From Rubripirellula reticaptiva (GTDB lineage Bacteria > Planctomycetota > Planctomycetia > Pirellulales > Pirellulaceae): a stretch of DNA of 64,000 nucleotides. The position numbers and the translations under genes are program-made. The notes beneath the pieces were generated by a model. It had not been told where the DNA came from. It ran no database searches and saw only the letters and a program-made list of their open reading frames with translations. Of this stretch, positions 63,131 through 64,000 are shown piece after piece; within the stretch, counting starts at the first letter, position 1; every line of letters begins with the position of its first letter. The DNA lies in NCBI RefSeq assembly GCF_007860175.1, contig NZ_SJPX01000004.1:434001-498000 (forward strand), in the 5' to 3' direction.

Positions 63131-64000
63131 ATGACCGAGCTTAACTCATCAGCGTTTGGAGACGGGCCCAAGGAACACTTGCAAAAGGAACTCTTGCAAA
63201 GGCACTTTGGATATTCGTCATACCGTGGTTGCCAAAGAGAGGTCATCGACCACGTTCAGGCGGGCCGGCATGCGATGGTCGTGATGCCCACCGGCATGGG
63301 CAAGTCTCTATGTTATCAGATTCCAGCATTGGCCATGGAAGCAGACGGTCGCAACTTGGTCCTCGTCTTGTCCCCGCTGGTGGCGTTGATGCATGACCAA
63401 GTGGATTCGCTGGTACGCCGTGGGATCGATGCCGCATATATCAATTCGTCTCTTGATCGCGAGACGAGATTGCAGCGGTATGCAGCGGTCGCGGCCGGGG
63501 GGTATCGGTTGCTTTATGTGACCCCCGAAAGATTTCGCAAGGACGATTTTTGTGAGGCGCTATCGCATCGTCACGTGCATCTTCTGGCGATTGACGAAGC
63601 TCACTGTGTTAGCCAATGGGGGCATGATTTTCGTCCCGACTATTCTCGCATCAGTGACATTCGACAGCAGTTGGGCGACCCAACGACAATCGCACTAACG
63701 GCGACAGCGACCGCAGAATGTCGCCAAGATATCGATCGGCAGCTTGGAATCGACCCAAATGAAATTCGTTTGTTTCACGAGGGCATTGATCGACCGAATC
63801 TATCGATCGATGTTCAGCCCGTTTTTGACGAAGACGAAAAGATCGACGTGATCGTTCAGACGCTTGATGATCCGGTCTATCACGGCGGCAGCGTGATTGT
63901 CTATTTTTCGTTGATCAAGACGCTTGAACGAGTCAGTGACCAGTTGATGCAGCGGAAAATAAGCCACGTCGTTTATCACGGCGATTTGCCTCGTGGGAAG
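63131..64000 (+). CDS. RecQ-type DNA helicase, N-terminal part
   Basis: Partial: starts ATG 63131 and runs to the right edge without a stop (290 residues seen). Motif 0 and I: FGYSSYRGCQREVI and MPTGMGKSLCYQIPA (Walker A GMGKS); motif II DEAH (AIDEAHCVSQWGHDFRPDY, including the aromatic-rich loop typical of RecQ); motif III ALTATAT. RecQ helicases unwind DNA 3' to 5' in recombination and replication repair. The C-terminal RQC and HRDC domains, if present, lie beyond the window. Confidence 0.95.
   Translation, partial: MTELNSSAFGDGPKEHLQKELLQRHFGYSSYRGCQREVIDHVQAGRHAMVVMPTGMGKSLCYQIPALAMEADGRNLVLVLSPLVALMHDQVDSLVRRGIDAAYINSSLDRETRLQRYAAVAAGGYRLLYVTPERFRKDDFCEALSHRHVHLLAIDEAHCVSQWGHDFRPDYSRISDIRQQLGDPTTIALTATATAECRQDIDRQLGIDPNEIRLFHEGIDRPNLSIDVQPVFDEDEKIDVIVQTLDDPVYHGGSVIVYFSLIKTLERVSDQLMQRKISHVVYHGDLPRGK

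Overview
The window looks like a chromosomal segment of a planctomycete, most likely a Rhodopirellula/Pirellulaceae relative. This assignment is an inference from gene content: an over-long SecA (1230 aa) with a SEC-C zinc tail, a Kdo transferase (so a lipopolysaccharide outer membrane), Gly-rich secreted CpxP/Spy-like protein, ECF sigma factor, CHAT-type protein, Hanks-type kinase, bacterial deoxyhypusine-synthase-like protein and many large secreted proteins with no recognised family. No rRNA, tRNA, CRISPR array, insertion sequence or prophage was recognised. Base and codon use look even along the window.

Layout. 0-3.6 kb: end of a Tad/Flp pilus cluster (cpaB end, cpaC secretin, cpaE), which stops at a convergent leucyl aminopeptidase. 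5.4-9.3 kb: UbiD-type decarboxylase, pteridine-reductase-like SDR and an amidohydrolase, perhaps linked to menaquinone or pterin metabolism. 9.3-12.2 kb: a stand-alone secretin-like protein, a decayed fasciclin gene, and a CpxP-like gene with a clear terminator. 12.3-17.4 kb: waaA and secA (minus strand). 17.7-24.6 kb: a CHAT-fold protein, ECF sigma factor, 7-TM membrane protein, a secreted propeller-like protein and a RidA protein. 24.8-27.6 kb: two TadE-like proteins, a TadG/vWA protein and a small membrane protein, so Tad parts again, separated from the first cluster. 27.7-31 kb: HEAT-like secreted protein and a sigma-54 activator. 31-38.6 kb: minus-strand set of O-antigen polymerase/ligase, Wzz-like protein, membrane Ser/Thr kinase and a GH38-like protein, suggesting a kinase-linked polysaccharide locus.

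39-45.4 kb holds the most unusual set: a PilM-like protein with a membrane anchor and a large periplasmic part (GspL-like layout), followed by two membrane-anchored proteins that carry long Met-Gly-Asp/Glu low-complexity tracts. 45.7-47.7 kb: a thioredoxin-like protein and an oxidoreductase. 47.7-51.3 kb: four overlapping pseudopilin genes. 51.6-52.6 kb: a deoxyhypusine-synthase-like gene. 53.4-61.7 kb: rpoB and rpoC, separated by an inverted-repeat element and closed by a strong terminator. 61.8-64 kb: a short GspE-type ATPase and the start of a RecQ-type helicase.

The recurring theme is type IV filament/secretion machinery scattered through the chromosome: Tad secretin and assembly proteins, TadE/TadG, a PilM/GspL-like platform, minor pseudopilins, an extension ATPase and an orphan secretin-like domain. 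They may serve one machine or several, and the sequence alone does not decide this.
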